A DNA stretch of 50,320 nucleotides from Thermoplasmata archaeon (GCA_020348445.1 CP070751.1:2575447-2625766), one strand, 5' to 3'. Positions 6,408-15,243 are shown, counted from the stretch's first letter. Notes: generated by a model from the sequence alone, not told the origin. Translations and numbers: made by a program.

Positions 6408-8492
6408 ATGAAAGGCAGCATAAAAAAATGGGCGTTGATTTTGTTTACATCCTTTGCTCTTGTCACCTTTGATACTATAAGTTTAATAATCGAATTATCA
6501 ATGACAAGCCAGGGGGATATTATTGGGGATTTTCCCCCCTCTGATGATAGTGAATGGATTATCACCCAAGACACTTATGTTTCAAATGAAAATATCACAC
6601 TACATGGGAATATAATCATCAATGATGGAGGCATCCTTACATTGGATAATACAGTCTTAAATATCAACGCTAGTAACTATGGAAACGCCATGATTGATGT
6701 GAAAAATGGCGGTGAGCTGAACATAATCAATGATTCCAGGATCAATCAGGGCCAAACCAAGATTAACTACGATTTCTGGTTTGAAAATGGAAGTGTTGGA
6801 TTAATTCAAAACAGTACCATTAGGGACTGCGGCTGGGATGACGGACAAACAGGCCAGAGCTCCAATGGGATTTTGATTGAATCAAATGACGTGATAATAG
6901 AGAATTCCACGCTCACCAAAAACTACATAGGGATAGTGGCTCTCAGATCATCTCCTATAATAAACAACAACTTGATCCAGGATAACAGGCTCTACGGTGT
7001 GATTCTGATAAATAGCTCAGCACAGCTTACTGGCAATTACATCTCAATCAATCCTGTTGGTGTAATCTCCTATTTCTCTGAGCCCACTCTTTTAGACAAT
7101 GAGATTGTTGATTGCGGGGATGGGGCAAGGTTCTATTTCTCACATATTCATATTAGCGGTGGTAAGGTATCATCCAACAGCCCAAACGACTGCAGTACGG
7201 GAGCATGCAGTGCCGAAGAGAGCGGAAAAGGTATATATGTAAGTGCCTCGAACCTGTCAGTTAAGAATGTGAACATATCAGAGAACAGCGGTGGTATAAT
7301 TGCCATTTACTCGAGTCTCGATGTTCGCAGTTCATTATTCTTGAATAATTATGATGATGGTATCATGGGAGAATACTCTGAAATCGTTCTCCTAAACAAT
7401 ATTTTCACAAGCAATGAGGACTACGCCATAAGATGGAGATACACTACTTTTTCAGTTGATGAAACAAATGAATTCATTCAGAATGACGGCCTTGGCAGGG
7501 CAATTGTGGAATGGGGAGTACAAATCAATGTAACAGACAGCTATGGTGATAAGGTTGCCGGCGCAAATGTGCAATTGGATAATGATGGTGATTCTGACAT
7601 ATCACAGACCACAGATCCCTCGGGAATTGTATTTGTAGAAGTCCCTGAATATGAAATTTCCAACGACGGCACCCCTAAAAATTACAATCCTTTTACTGTA
7701 ACTGCATCCAAAACCGCGCCCTGGGACGGCGTGACTTACAGTAATTCTACACAAATCGAAGTAAAAGATAATTATGCCACAGACCTGAGAATCCCCCTTG
7801 TAAAACCCGATCTAAAGGTTGAGGAAATTGGTTTTTCTGAGGACCCAAGAGTTGAGGACGAGGTGAAGATAAAGGTTATAATATCGAACATAGGAGAAGC
7901 AAGAGCCAATAATTTCATGGTAATAATCTCACAAAAGAATCCCCTTAACAAAACCTTCGTTATCCACAACACTACCATATCTCTTGATCCCAACAACTCC
8001 ACCGAGATTTCAGTCTCCTGGACACCGGAAACTGAAGGCGATTCCATTATAAAGGTAAAAATTCAGACCAGTTATGACGAGAAAGATAAGGCCAACAACT
8101 TACTTGAGAAAAACGTAAATGTTAAGGAGAAAGCCCTTTTATTTTACGAAGAGCCATATTTTATGGCGACTCTCGTATCTATATTGATTATTTTATTAGG
8201 AATAGCAATCTATACCCGTACTTTGAAGAAAAAAGAGGTGGGGGAAGGAGAGGAACCTTATGATGGTGACAAAGGAGAATTCGAAAGCGGGGAAACCGAG
8301 GATCATTATGAGGATGAAGAAGGCGGAATGAAAAGTGGGGAATCTGAGGTTCATCATGAGGGTGAAAAAGGAGGACTCGAAAGTGGGGATTCTGAGGAAC
8401 ATTTTGGTGGTGAAGAAGGCTTAATTAAGGATGAAAAAGCAAAAGTTCAAAATGAAGGTGAGGATGTTAAACACGTTGAGAGGGAAGGTTAA
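6408..8492 (+). CDS. Secreted membrane-anchored right-handed beta-helix protein with CARDB domain and acidic repeat tail
   Basis: 694 residues from the ATG at 6408. An N-terminal signal segment (KKWALILFTSFALVTF) is followed by a parallel beta-helix with many N-rich turns (NNNLIQDN, LLNNIFTSNEDY) over about residues 50-360, an Ig/transthyretin-like segment (VQLDNDGDSDISQTTD), a CARDB-type domain starting PDLKVEEIGFSEDPR, one membrane span (ATLVSILIILLGIAIY) and a highly acidic cytoplasmic tail with three 16-residue repeats. ATGs at 6384 and 6396 and a frame open back to 6207 also exist; the 6408 start puts a lysine-rich n-region directly before the hydrophobic core. Beta-helices of this type often bind or cut polysaccharides, but no catalytic residues are evident. 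A surface or cell-wall role is inference. Confidence 0.82.
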   Translation: MKGSIKKWALILFTSFALVTFDTISLIIELSMTSQGDIIGDFPPSDDSEWIITQDTYVSNENITLHGNIIINDGGILTLDNTVLNINASNYGNAMIDVKNGGELNIINDSRINQGQTKINYDFWFENGSVGLIQNSTIRDCGWDDGQTGQSSNGILIESNDVIIENSTLTKNYIGIVALRSSPIINNNLIQDNRLYGVILINSSAQLTGNYISINPVGVISYFSEPTLLDNEIVDCGDGARFYFSHIHISGGKVSSNSPNDCSTGACSAEESGKGIYVSASNLSVKNVNISENSGGIIAIYSSLDVRSSLFLNNYDDGIMGEYSEIVLLNNIFTSNEDYAIRWRYTTFSVDETNEFIQNDGLGRAIVEWGVQINVTDSYGDKVAGANVQLDNDGDSDISQTTDPSGIVFVEVPEYEISNDGTPKNYNPFTVTASKTAPWDGVTYSNSTQIEVKDNYATDLRIPLVKPDLKVEEIGFSEDPRVEDEVKIKVIISNIGEARANNFMVIISQKNPLNKTFVIHNTTISLDPNNSTEISVSWTPETEGDSIIKVKIQTSYDEKDKANNLLEKNVNVKEKALLFYEEPYFMATLVSILIILLGIAIYTRTLKKKEVGEGEEPYDGDKGEFESGETEDHYEDEEGGMKSGESEVHHEGEKGGLESGDSEEHFGGEEGLIKDEKAKVQNEGEDVKHVEREG
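8274..8417 (+). repeat. Three 48-base in-frame tandem repeats encoding acidic/His repeats
   Basis: Within the tail of the beta-helix protein, three consecutive 16-residue units begin GEFESGETEDHYEDEE, GGMKSGESEVHHEGEK and GGLESGDSEEHFGGEE. Each has an ESG core, a negatively charged run and a histidine at position 11. The unit is predicted to lie on the cytoplasmic side of the single membrane span. Confidence 0.85.
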
Positions 8493-8513
8493 AATTAACT
8501 ATTTTATCTAATT

Positions 8514-10529
8514 CTACTGGTCTTCAGCACCGTTGTGCCATGGATCGTAACTATTTGCGCCCGGACTGTTTTGGGAGGGCATAAAGGCTGGATCTCCGTA
8601 ACAAACGAACATTGAAACCTCTTTCCAATCCACTGATGTACCCTGATCAAATGGAGAGGTCTGGGAGGCTTTATTTGGATTGTTGATGTACCTGTTCTCT
8701 GCCCATTGATGGGCCTTTCCAATTGTACCATATTCCTCTTCATGGTTGATTAAGCCGTCCAATGGGAAAGCGTACCAGCAGTTGTTGTTGTCCCACTGGT
8801 GATTGTCTTCCTCAAAAATAAATCCCATTGCATACTCACCTATAAGCGAATCTTTATCCTGAGCTAATTTGCTGTAACTTACCTCGGTGGCGGCAATTAG
8901 GCCCACACCACCCGAATAAAAATAATTGGTGACCCAGAGCATCTCCATATCCAGAACGCCGCCCCACCAGTGGGTTCCCTGGATTTTGGCATTTTCGCAG
9001 CATACACTCACAAATACCTGGGGAGGTAGATAATAATCATATACGCTGTCGGGATGGGTATCATCATGGCCCTCCAACCTTGATTTCCCCTGTGGATCTT
9101 CTGCTTCTTCCGGTTCCCATACATAGAAGGTGGCATGCCAGCTACCATGGCCTCTGTATGCCATTATGCTGCTTGATTCAACAATTGGTTTCATCTCAGT
9201 CTCTTTCAAAGTCTCTGTGGCTGAACTGGGATTTTGGACACTTCCCCAAATACCTTCGTTGCCTGTGGTCCTCATGTATTCTGCAACAAAACCCTCATCT
9301 TTGAAATCCTCAACTGCGAACTTGCCAGGTGTCATCTGCCCTCTTTGATCCGCGACCTCGAAGCCGTTCCATGCAGAGGCGTGGTTTCTCCAGTTTACTA
9401 TCTGGGTTCCCGAATATGAATATGATACCTCTACCTCGTCTACTATCAAGTCATAGGCAAAGGTCCTAGCAATTTGATTGGATGCTCCTTGGACGTTCTT
9501 GTTTATTATCCTGCCAACTGCGGAGTCCATGAAGTACTTGTCGTCACCCAGAAAACCATAAATAGCGTCGCATTCAACTATATGGTCCCCTTCTACAGAG
9601 GCTGGATCTGAACTTGATTCGTCAGGCAGCTTGAACTGGGGAACAGCCTCAGCACTTCCAACTAGACAGATGTACTCTGTAGGACCATATTCCTGGTACA
9701 CTTCCTTCAACTTGAGATAGAGACCTATTGCCCTGGAATTTACCTCGGTATCCATGTATCCAATTTCTTCGAAACTGGGCTCGTAATGGGTAAGAACATA
9801 GGCCTGATGAAAGGCAGCCATCTCTGCAGCCACAGCAGACAAACTGGGGATATGGAATGTTGCATTAAAAGGTGTCCCCTCTGAGGGCTCACCATCATCT
9901 TTATAACTTGTGCCCTCTGAATAGAATATGTCTGTAAGATAATCCTCGGGATTTGTAACGATAACATAATTTGCATCCACGCCTTTGCTTGCCAGCTCGC
10001 CCCATACATCCTCCTGATATTTGTAGGTGGATTTACCCATGGTGATCATCTTATTCTCAACATTCGCCAAAGGAGCTACCCAAAGTGCTTCCTCGTAGGA
10101 GCCAACACTGATTGTACCGTCAAATCCCTTGAAGTCCATTAGAACATAATTAGTTCTTTCGTAAACCTCCACGTTGTCCAGTTGGTTGGAGACGGCAGAC
10201 GAAACACCCTCTGAATTTGTAAAAAGTAGCTTTGGCACATCCTTGATTGTCATGTGCTCTATTGTCCACAGCTGACGGTCATCTAGACCCTCCTCTCCTA
10301 TTATGAACATGGGATTGTAGTTATCGCGTACAACCAGTGAGGACAAAGCTGCAATGAACATCAAATCCTCCTCGTTTTGGGGCTCATCCACAAGTACCAT
10401 GTATTGGGAAGGAAGATCCACTGTGGGAATATGCCTCTTTTTTTCCTCCTCGCCCATTAACAGGTAGGCTAATATTGCAATGAGCAATAACGAGGTGACC
10501 ACACCTGCGAAAACCTTCTTTCTGTCCAT
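8514..10529 (-). CDS. C25-like (gingipain/caspase-fold) secreted cysteine peptidase
   Basis: 671 residues. An N-terminal signal or anchor segment (VFAGVVTSLLLIAILAYLLM, about 6-25) precedes a large extracellular region. The caspase-fold dyad pattern is visible: an AYRGHGS motif with His461, and SVCCENAKI with Cys510/511, where a hydrophobic strand leads into the cysteine. ICLVGSAEAVPQ is typical of the strand preceding the catalytic domain in C25 peptidases. The His-Cys gap of about 50 residues is somewhat longer than in gingipains. The gene is convergent with the beta-helix gene, 21 bases apart. A ribosome site GGTGAT and a T/A-rich box near 10597-10613 lie upstream. The peptidase call rests on motifs only; a function in maturing or turning over surface proteins is inference. 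Confidence 0.72.
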   Translation of the reverse strand: MDRKKVFAGVVTSLLLIAILAYLLMGEEEKKRHIPTVDLPSQYMVLVDEPQNEEDLMFIAALSSLVVRDNYNPMFIIGEEGLDDRQLWTIEHMTIKDVPKLLFTNSEGVSSAVSNQLDNVEVYERTNYVLMDFKGFDGTISVGSYEEALWVAPLANVENKMITMGKSTYKYQEDVWGELASKGVDANYVIVTNPEDYLTDIFYSEGTSYKDDGEPSEGTPFNATFHIPSLSAVAAEMAAFHQAYVLTHYEPSFEEIGYMDTEVNSRAIGLYLKLKEVYQEYGPTEYICLVGSAEAVPQFKLPDESSSDPASVEGDHIVECDAIYGFLGDDKYFMDSAVGRIINKNVQGASNQIARTFAYDLIVDEVEVSYSYSGTQIVNWRNHASAWNGFEVADQRGQMTPGKFAVEDFKDEGFVAEYMRTTGNEGIWGSVQNPSSATETLKETEMKPIVESSSIMAYRGHGSWHATFYVWEPEEAEDPQGKSRLEGHDDTHPDSVYDYYLPPQVFVSVCCENAKIQGTHWWGGVLDMEMLWVTNYFYSGGVGLIAATEVSYSKLAQDKDSLIGEYAMGFIFEEDNHQWDNNNCWYAFPLDGLINHEEEYGTIGKAHQWAENRYINNPNKASQTSPFDQGTSVDWKEVSMFVCYGDPAFMPSQNSPGANSYDPWHNGAEDQ

Positions 10530-10638
10530 TTTATCACCGGGCTTGATTCTGGCTGATGCTGGATATATTCGTCAAACCTATTAATGCTCTTGTAAATATA
10601 TAAATATAACTATTTACAGGCAAATTTGGGCTATGCCT

Positions 10639-11187
10639 TCATCTTGCCACAAAAATATGATATTTCTGATGGGCATCTGAAAGTTCCAGCTCTATTCTCT
10701 TGGCCAGATGCTTTTCAGGATGATGCATTGTACTTACTCTCTCCTCCAAGTCATCGAAACTCTTAAACGGGCCCTTTTTTCTCTCTTCGATGATGGCCCA
10801 CATGGTTTTTTTGCCAAGACCTGGTATCAGCTCAAGCATGTGCAGTCGTGTCGTGACAGCCTGGGCCTCGTTGTACACCTTTAAAAACCTCTCTGGATCG
10901 GCTTTGATGATCTCCAGGAGAATAAAGGGTAATTCGCTATGGGCTGCATTTGTCAAATCGTTGTATCCGATTCTCCTTTTTACATGGAGTATCTTGTGCC
11001 TTTTTTTGGCGTCCTTACCAATGTATACCTTTTCACCCACCTGAAGCGTGACATCGGGTTTTGGGCTCAGTTCAAGGAGTTTGAATTGGTAGTTACCGAT
11101 ACCGTATGCCACAGGTCCTCTTTTATATCTCTTCTCATCAGGCAGTCCTTGTGGTAAGTAATCCAAAATATATGCATAATCCTCCAA
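10639..11187 (-). CDS. DUF655 family nucleic-acid-binding protein
   Basis: 182 residues matching archaeal DUF655: an N-terminal part opening EDYAYILDYLPQG, a beta-barrel-like middle (VGEKVYIGKDAKKRHKI) and a C-terminal helix-hairpin-helix with LELIPGLGKKTMWAIIEERK. The HhH motif argues for RNA or DNA binding, and the family occurs next to Rpo4 and L21e in many euryarchaea. Start is a TTG at 11187, 12 bases after the Rpo4 stop, with a G-rich GAGGGGGAAG ribosome site. It is the last gene of the Pus10 operon. Exact function is unknown. Confidence 0.88.
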   Translation of the reverse strand: MEDYAYILDYLPQGLPDEKRYKRGPVAYGIGNYQFKLLELSPKPDVTLQVGEKVYIGKDAKKRHKILHVKRRIGYNDLTNAAHSELPFILLEIIKADPERFLKVYNEAQAVTTRLHMLELIPGLGKKTMWAIIEERKKGPFKSFDDLEERVSTMHHPEKHLAKRIELELSDAHQKYHIFVAR

Positions 11188-11199
11188 TGCACTTCCCCC

Positions 11200-11523
11200 T
11201 CACCGATATTTTTCCACAATATCCAGGATCTTCTTAATCTCTTTATCCTCTAAAGTGAATCTTTCCTTTGCAAATATTGCCCGTACTTCCTCTGGGTGCA
11301 TTGGGAGAATATCCACGATCTTATAGGCGAAAGGTTCGGTTATTCTCTCGATTTCTAGTAGCTCTTTGGCCATCTGTTTCGTTTTCGTTACTCCGATTTG
11401 TGCAAAATGCTTGGCATGTTCCAAGGCCAGTTTTTGCTCATAGGTGAGCTCCCTTTTCTTCTGCTCCTTTTCTAGAAGATTTTTGACCTCGGATAATGAT
11501 ACGTACCTGACCTCTTCTTCCAC
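11200..11523 (-). CDS. rpo4: DNA-directed RNA polymerase subunit Rpo4 (RpoF/Rpb4)
   Basis: 107 residues, the usual archaeal Rpo4 size. It forms the polymerase stalk with Rpo7. The sequence shows the typical tip domain (VSLSEVKNLLEKE), the LTYEQKLALEHAKHF helix and the HRDC-like C-terminal part ending LPMHPEEVRAIFAKERFTL. The start is GTG at 11523, supported by the AAGGTGATTTT ribosome site. It sits between L21e and DUF655, its standard euryarchaeal position. Confidence 0.93.
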   Translation of the reverse strand: MEEEVRYVSLSEVKNLLEKEQKKRELTYEQKLALEHAKHFAQIGVTKTKQMAKELLEIERITEPFAYKIVDILPMHPEEVRAIFAKERFTLEDKEIKKILDIVEKYR

Positions 11524-11532
11524 AAAATCACC

Positions 11533-11829
11533 TTATGCCAACTGTTTTCTTAGATGTTCAGGCCTTACAATCAGGGTCTTTTTTTTATTGCCGCATTTCA
11601 CATCCAACAGGTAAGCTTCTCCCTGTTTTCCAACGATGGTGCCTGTTAATCCATAGAACCTTCTGTGTGGCTGACCCTTATGTATGCTGGGATCGATTAT
11701 TATACTGGCCTTCTCCCCCTCTTCGAAGGTCTGTAGTATTCTAGTGGTTGGGGGTTGCCCCCTTTCTCTGGGCCTCTTTCTGAGTACCTGTCTTGTTTTC
11801 GAGCGTGTGCCCTTGGATCTTCTCACCAT
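11533..11829 (-). CDS. rpl21e: Ribosomal protein L21e (eL21)
   Basis: 98 residues beginning MVRRSKGTRSKTRQVLRK, the conserved basic N terminus of archaeal eL21, followed by the SH3-like barrel with HRRFYGLTGTIVGKQGEAY. It is a component of the large ribosomal subunit. The ATG at 11829 lies 2 bases beyond the Pus10 stop, and a GGAGG ribosome site falls inside the end of Pus10. Its C terminus is 9 bases from the Rpo4 start. Confidence 0.96.
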   Translation of the reverse strand: MVRRSKGTRSKTRQVLRKRPRERGQPPTTRILQTFEEGEKASIIIDPSIHKGQPHRRFYGLTGTIVGKQGEAYLLDVKCGNKKKTLIVRPEHLRKQLA

Positions 11830-11831
11830 TT

Positions 11832-13091
11832 CTATTTGCCTCCATCCTCATCATGGATATGCATAACATCCAAAGTTTTTATATTACATTTTACATCCAG
11901 GTATTCCGCGATACTGGGTTTTGTTCGTCCCTCATCCCCGTGTACCAACTCCTTCACATAGATGCCGCTTTCACCTGTAATTGTGAATTTTGCCTTTTTA
12001 TCATCAACAGTTTCAATATCAATATCTTTTACCATTCTCTTTCTTGTTTTGTCAGCTCTTCTGTGCAGAACTCTTTTTGGGGTTTTTTGCTCGATAGTCC
12101 TATCCTTGAATGCACGAACTACCTCTTTAAGTTTTGCATGTTTTATGGGCTCTGCAAATTCAACCTCCACATCGTACGTTTTTAACACTTTTGCGTCTTT
12201 GATGGCTACAACTTCTTCCTTCGAGGACTTGCGTATATCTGATACCTCCACCATTCCTTCCGAATGTAAATTGATACGTTTTTCAAGCTTTTTAAGTTCA
12301 AGATGACGTTTTATTGGGATTTTTATTTCAAGTATGAAAGGTCTTCCATTTCCCAGCATCCTTGCATCTATATCCTCCCTACCCATCCCGTGAAAACTGT
12401 GGTCAGCTCCCTTTGTATCGTCCATTACCACCTTGGCTATGATCTCCTCAATACTGGTATCGTACATCTTGCCCGTGTAGTTGCATTTTTCGCATCCTTT
12501 TCCCCAGCAGTCCTTGCAGTCCCACCGCGTCTGCGGTATTCCTCTTATCAATTTTTTGTACCTACCATAAAGGAATAAGGGTGTGATTTGCAGTTCCACA
12601 GAATCGAATCTCGTGTCAATTACAGCCGTGATATCAGGATTTTCGAAATTGACTGTTTTTTTGACCTTGGCCTCAACGAGTTTACCCACCTCTCTATTGA
12701 TTTCCGCCTTGATGGGTTCATAGTGTTGGTTTCCCAGTTCCCCCCAGAGCCTCTCTTCCCTATCCATTATCTCGGCGTCTATCTTGGAGCCTATGAGGAA
12801 TGTATCGTATTGATATGGATCAAGTTTTTTTATAACAATCTCCGAAAATTTCGGAAGCTCGTTAAAAAGGCCACTGCAGAGCCAGCACTCAGAGGGTTCC
12901 CGAACCACCTTCTGCTTGGCTGATTCATCCGCAAGATGAGAAATCAGTGCATTTCGTAGATAAAAGCCTCTCTCCTTGTTGCTCATGCCATGGCCATGTT
13001 TTGCGAACTGGCGACCCAAACAATGGTAGCATAATCCCTTGGAGGCTGCCTTTTCAGCCAGATCTAGGTCCACCAAATCCGATATTTCCAT
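11832..13091 (-). CDS. pus10: tRNA pseudouridine synthase Pus10
   Basis: 419 residues. Archaeal Pus10 makes pseudouridine 54/55 in the tRNA T-loop. An N-terminal zinc-binding/THUMP part with CYHC (near residue 22) and CWLC is followed by a CKDCWGKGCEKC cysteine cluster and the catalytic block GREDIDARMLGNGRPF, where the aspartate of REDID is the expected nucleophile. The ATG at 13091 is chosen because it has an AGGTGA site 5 bases upstream and the family starts near the first CxxC. An in-frame ATG at 13316 would add 75 hydrophobic, non-conserved residues. It leads L21e, Rpo4 and DUF655. Confidence 0.94.
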   Translation of the reverse strand: MEISDLVDLDLAEKAASKGLCYHCLGRQFAKHGHGMSNKERGFYLRNALISHLADESAKQKVVREPSECWLCSGLFNELPKFSEIVIKKLDPYQYDTFLIGSKIDAEIMDREERLWGELGNQHYEPIKAEINREVGKLVEAKVKKTVNFENPDITAVIDTRFDSVELQITPLFLYGRYKKLIRGIPQTRWDCKDCWGKGCEKCNYTGKMYDTSIEEIIAKVVMDDTKGADHSFHGMGREDIDARMLGNGRPFILEIKIPIKRHLELKKLEKRINLHSEGMVEVSDIRKSSKEEVVAIKDAKVLKTYDVEVEFAEPIKHAKLKEVVRAFKDRTIEQKTPKRVLHRRADKTRKRMVKDIDIETVDDKKAKFTITGESGIYVKELVHGDEGRTKPSIAEYLDVKCNIKTLDVMHIHDEDGGK

Positions 13092-13281
13092 AGATTCACC
13101 TATATTTGTAAGTTGAAGGGAAAATGTTGCCAGTATAAGAGGTTTGCGGGAGTGTAATGGCTTTTCGGTTGGTAGATGACCATTAATAATCGGTTTTTGA
13201 GCAATTATTAAACTTAGTGATTGTTGACAATTATAAGAAATCAAAACCAAGTTGTAAATTGAAATGCCCAACATACAAATC

Positions 13282-13425
13282 TTAGGGAAATCGTTTTCGA
13301 TTTCGTAAAATCTCACCTATGTATGCGATAGCACATTTCTCATCAAGATACCAGGCACAATCAAGGGGATTGCATTTTTCAGGCTTACCAGAGGAAAAGG
13401 TCATGGGGCACATCCTATTCTCCAA
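13282..13425 (-). CDS. Small four-cysteine protein, 47 residues (putative zinc-binding micro-protein)
   Basis: A short gene reading LENRMCPMTFSSGKPEKCN then PLDCAWYLDEKCAIAYIGE. The cysteines are at residues 6, 18, 23 and 31, a C-x11-C-x4-C-x7-C spacing suited to one structural zinc or a small Fe-S site. The start is TTG with a textbook AGGTG ribosome site (13431-13435) 5 bases before it. A TATA-like box at 13460-13468 sits about 35 bases before the start. Short archaeal proteins opening CPM/CPL-(T/A)F and carrying a CAW...CAI motif are familiar to me from other genomes, but I know no function. It points in the same direction as the Pus10 operon, which begins 190 bases downstream. Confidence 0.72.
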   Translation of the reverse strand: MENRMCPMTFSSGKPEKCNPLDCAWYLDEKCAIAYIGEILRNRKRFP

Positions 13426-13430
13426 TTTAT

Positions 13431-13435
13431 CACCT
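13431..13435 (-). promoter_or_regulatory. Ribosome binding site fixing the TTG start of the small cysteine protein
   Basis: The minus strand reads AGGTGATAAATTG. The anti-16S match AGGTGAT with a short A/T spacer makes the TTG a convincing initiation codon for an otherwise easily missed gene. Confidence 0.65.
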
Positions 13436-13459
13436 GCAACTAATACACCGAATATCGGT

Positions 13460-13468
13460 ATATAAGAA
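13460..13468 (-). promoter_or_regulatory. TATA-like box before the small cysteine protein and Pus10 operon
   Basis: TTCTTATAT on the minus strand lies about 25 bases before the ribosome site, giving a very short leader. It is oriented away from the plus-strand PfkB kinase gene. Confidence 0.4.
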
Positions 13469-13611
13469 TTTATTTCAGAAATTATTCATTATTGATAATT
13501 TTGATGATGAAAAGATACCAGGTAAATTTGATGGAAAATATTAGATTAGCCTTAAATATTGATATAAGAGGTACGGTAATCAGCATAATCATCCAAAAGG
13601 TGTGTGTTATC

Positions 13612-14622
13612 ATGAACACTTTAATACAAAAATTGATAGATAAACTTGAGGAAGCTCCATCACGTGAATTCAAAATCGTTGTTATGCCCCACTTTTGCAT
13701 AGATAACTTCATAGAATATGGAGGAAGTTATGAATCATTTATAGAGATGTTTGGGAAAATCGCGAAACAAGGGGGAGGGAACCTCACAATCTCCCAAACA
13801 TTCCACATGGGAGGTAAGGCAGCAAACTGTGCTAGCGCCCTGGCGTCTTTGGGAATCCAAACGTATCTTGTCGCAAGGACAAACGAACTGGGCCTTAAAT
13901 TAATGGAATATTTTACCAAAGAGAAGAATATGGATCTTACTCATGTAGGCGCTTTAGGGAAATTAGCTTACACTACAACAATTGAGCTTGAGGGTGCTAA
14001 TGTCATGATAAGTGACCCAGGTTCCCTTTCCAAATTTGGCCCTGATTATCTCTCAGAAGAAGATATAAAATTGATTAGAGAAGCAGATATTGTCTATATC
14101 TCGGATTGGGGATTGAATGAAAAGGGTACAGAACTGGCACAGTATGTCTTCGGCTTTGCCAAGGAAAATAAGGGATGTAAAACCTTCTTTGATCCAGGAG
14201 ACCCATCCCCTAAGAGGGAGAGGGAAAAGGAAGATATTGCCAGATTAAAACAAGATGTATTTGATAAAGGTCTCGTGGATATAATCAGTTTGAATCTGGA
14301 TGAACTCAGAAGATACGGTGATTTAGAATATCTTCGCAAGGTGGCAAGGGTGGATTTACATACATATAGATATGCAAGATGTTATTTTAAGGTTGAAGAA
14401 ACTGAAAAAATACCCACTTTTAATGTAACACCAAAAAGACTCACCGGAGCTGGTGATGCGTGGAATGCCGGCGATATATATGGTAAGGTATTGGAGTCTA
14501 CCCCTGAGGAGAGCCTCCTACTTGCGAATGCAAATGCTGCATATTATATATCAAATTCTGAATCAAGACATCCCCAAAGACAGGATTTGATAGAATTCTT
14601 AAAGGATAAATTGACCATATGA
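13612..14622 (+). CDS. PfkB-family carbohydrate/nucleoside kinase
   Basis: 336 residues from the ATG at 13612, which has an AAGGTG ribosome site. In-frame starts back to 13492 exist but add a hydrophobic non-family extension. PfkB (ribokinase) signature 1 is visible as FHMGGKAANCASALASLG, and signature 2 as LTGAGDAWNAGDIY, with Asp282 the expected catalytic base. The substrate-binding HFCIDNF block near residue 26 replaces the usual G-x-x-x-x-D entry. Substrate cannot be deduced; archaeal members phosphorylate sugars, nucleosides or sugar phosphates. No sugar-metabolism neighbours help. Confidence 0.85.
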   Translation: MNTLIQKLIDKLEEAPSREFKIVVMPHFCIDNFIEYGGSYESFIEMFGKIAKQGGGNLTISQTFHMGGKAANCASALASLGIQTYLVARTNELGLKLMEYFTKEKNMDLTHVGALGKLAYTTTIELEGANVMISDPGSLSKFGPDYLSEEDIKLIREADIVYISDWGLNEKGTELAQYVFGFAKENKGCKTFFDPGDPSPKREREKEDIARLKQDVFDKGLVDIISLNLDELRRYGDLEYLRKVARVDLHTYRYARCYFKVEETEKIPTFNVTPKRLTGAGDAWNAGDIYGKVLESTPEESLLLANANAAYYISNSESRHPQRQDLIEFLKDKLTI

Positions 14623-14783
14623 ATTCTCTTCAATGGATCATCATGTTCAGGAGGAAGAAGGGGAATTTATGGACCATTATCTCGGTTTTCCGAAAGACAT
14701 GTGATCTTCTAATTTAATCTTAGAAAATTTCATATAACAAATATGCGATAACATATCAAAAGCATATTGTGGGAGGTAAGTAA

Positions 14784-15143
14784 ATGAAAAAGCATTCAGT
14801 ATGTCATATAGAATGGTCTTGCACAGATTTAGAGCGAACCAAAACGTTTTTATCGAGCCTATTTGGATGGAAATTTACTCCCTGGGGAGATGACTACCTG
14901 CTTTTCAACACCCCGGAGGGACCCAATGGAGGCATCATGAAGGTGGATTCAGTTATTCCTGGGAAATCTCCGTATATCTATATCGAGGTGGATGAAATCG
15001 AGCCGTACCTTGAAAAGGCCAAAGAAATGGGCGGAGGTATAGATACACCAAAAAAGGAAATCCCCAAGGTAGGCTGGTTTGCCCATATCACTGATCCAGA
15101 CGACAATATCATCGGTCTTTTTGAAAGCCCGAAAAAAGAATAA
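14784..15143 (+). CDS. VOC (glyoxalase/bleomycin-resistance fold) family protein
   Basis: 119 residues forming one vicinal-oxygen-chelate module. An N-terminal strand with His10-Ile-Glu-Trp (HIEWSCTDLERTKTFLSSLF) gives way to a GGIMK turn, a YIEVDEIEPYLEKAKEMGG segment and a C-terminal ITDPDDNIIGLFE. Candidate metal ligands are His10, Glu/Tyr in YIEVD and the C-terminal Glu. Such one-domain proteins act as lyases, isomerases or antibiotic-binding proteins; no specific reaction can be assigned. A GGGAGGT ribosome site precedes the ATG. Confidence 0.82.
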   Translation: MKKHSVCHIEWSCTDLERTKTFLSSLFGWKFTPWGDDYLLFNTPEGPNGGIMKVDSVIPGKSPYIYIEVDEIEPYLEKAKEMGGGIDTPKKEIPKVGWFAHITDPDDNIIGLFESPKKE

Positions 15144-15212
15144 GACCTGGGATCACTCTGATATTTGAGTAGAATTCGCAAAAGCCAAGTTCAATGCGAA
15201 CAATAAAGAAAG

Positions 15213-15222
15213 ATTTAATAAA
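15213..15222 (+). promoter_or_regulatory. TATA-like box of the PqqB-like gene
   Basis: ATTTAATAAA is centred about 27 bases before the ATG at 15244. No properly spaced Shine-Dalgarno motif intervenes, so the mRNA may be leaderless. Confidence 0.4.
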
Positions 15223-15243
15223 CAAAAAGGGTTTCTTAAAAAT

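Noticed and set aside
14633..14704. Short 23-codon plus-strand frame between the PfkB and VOC genes
   Set aside because: It has no ribosome site, no promoter and no recognisable family. It could be a gene remnant, but nothing supports it.
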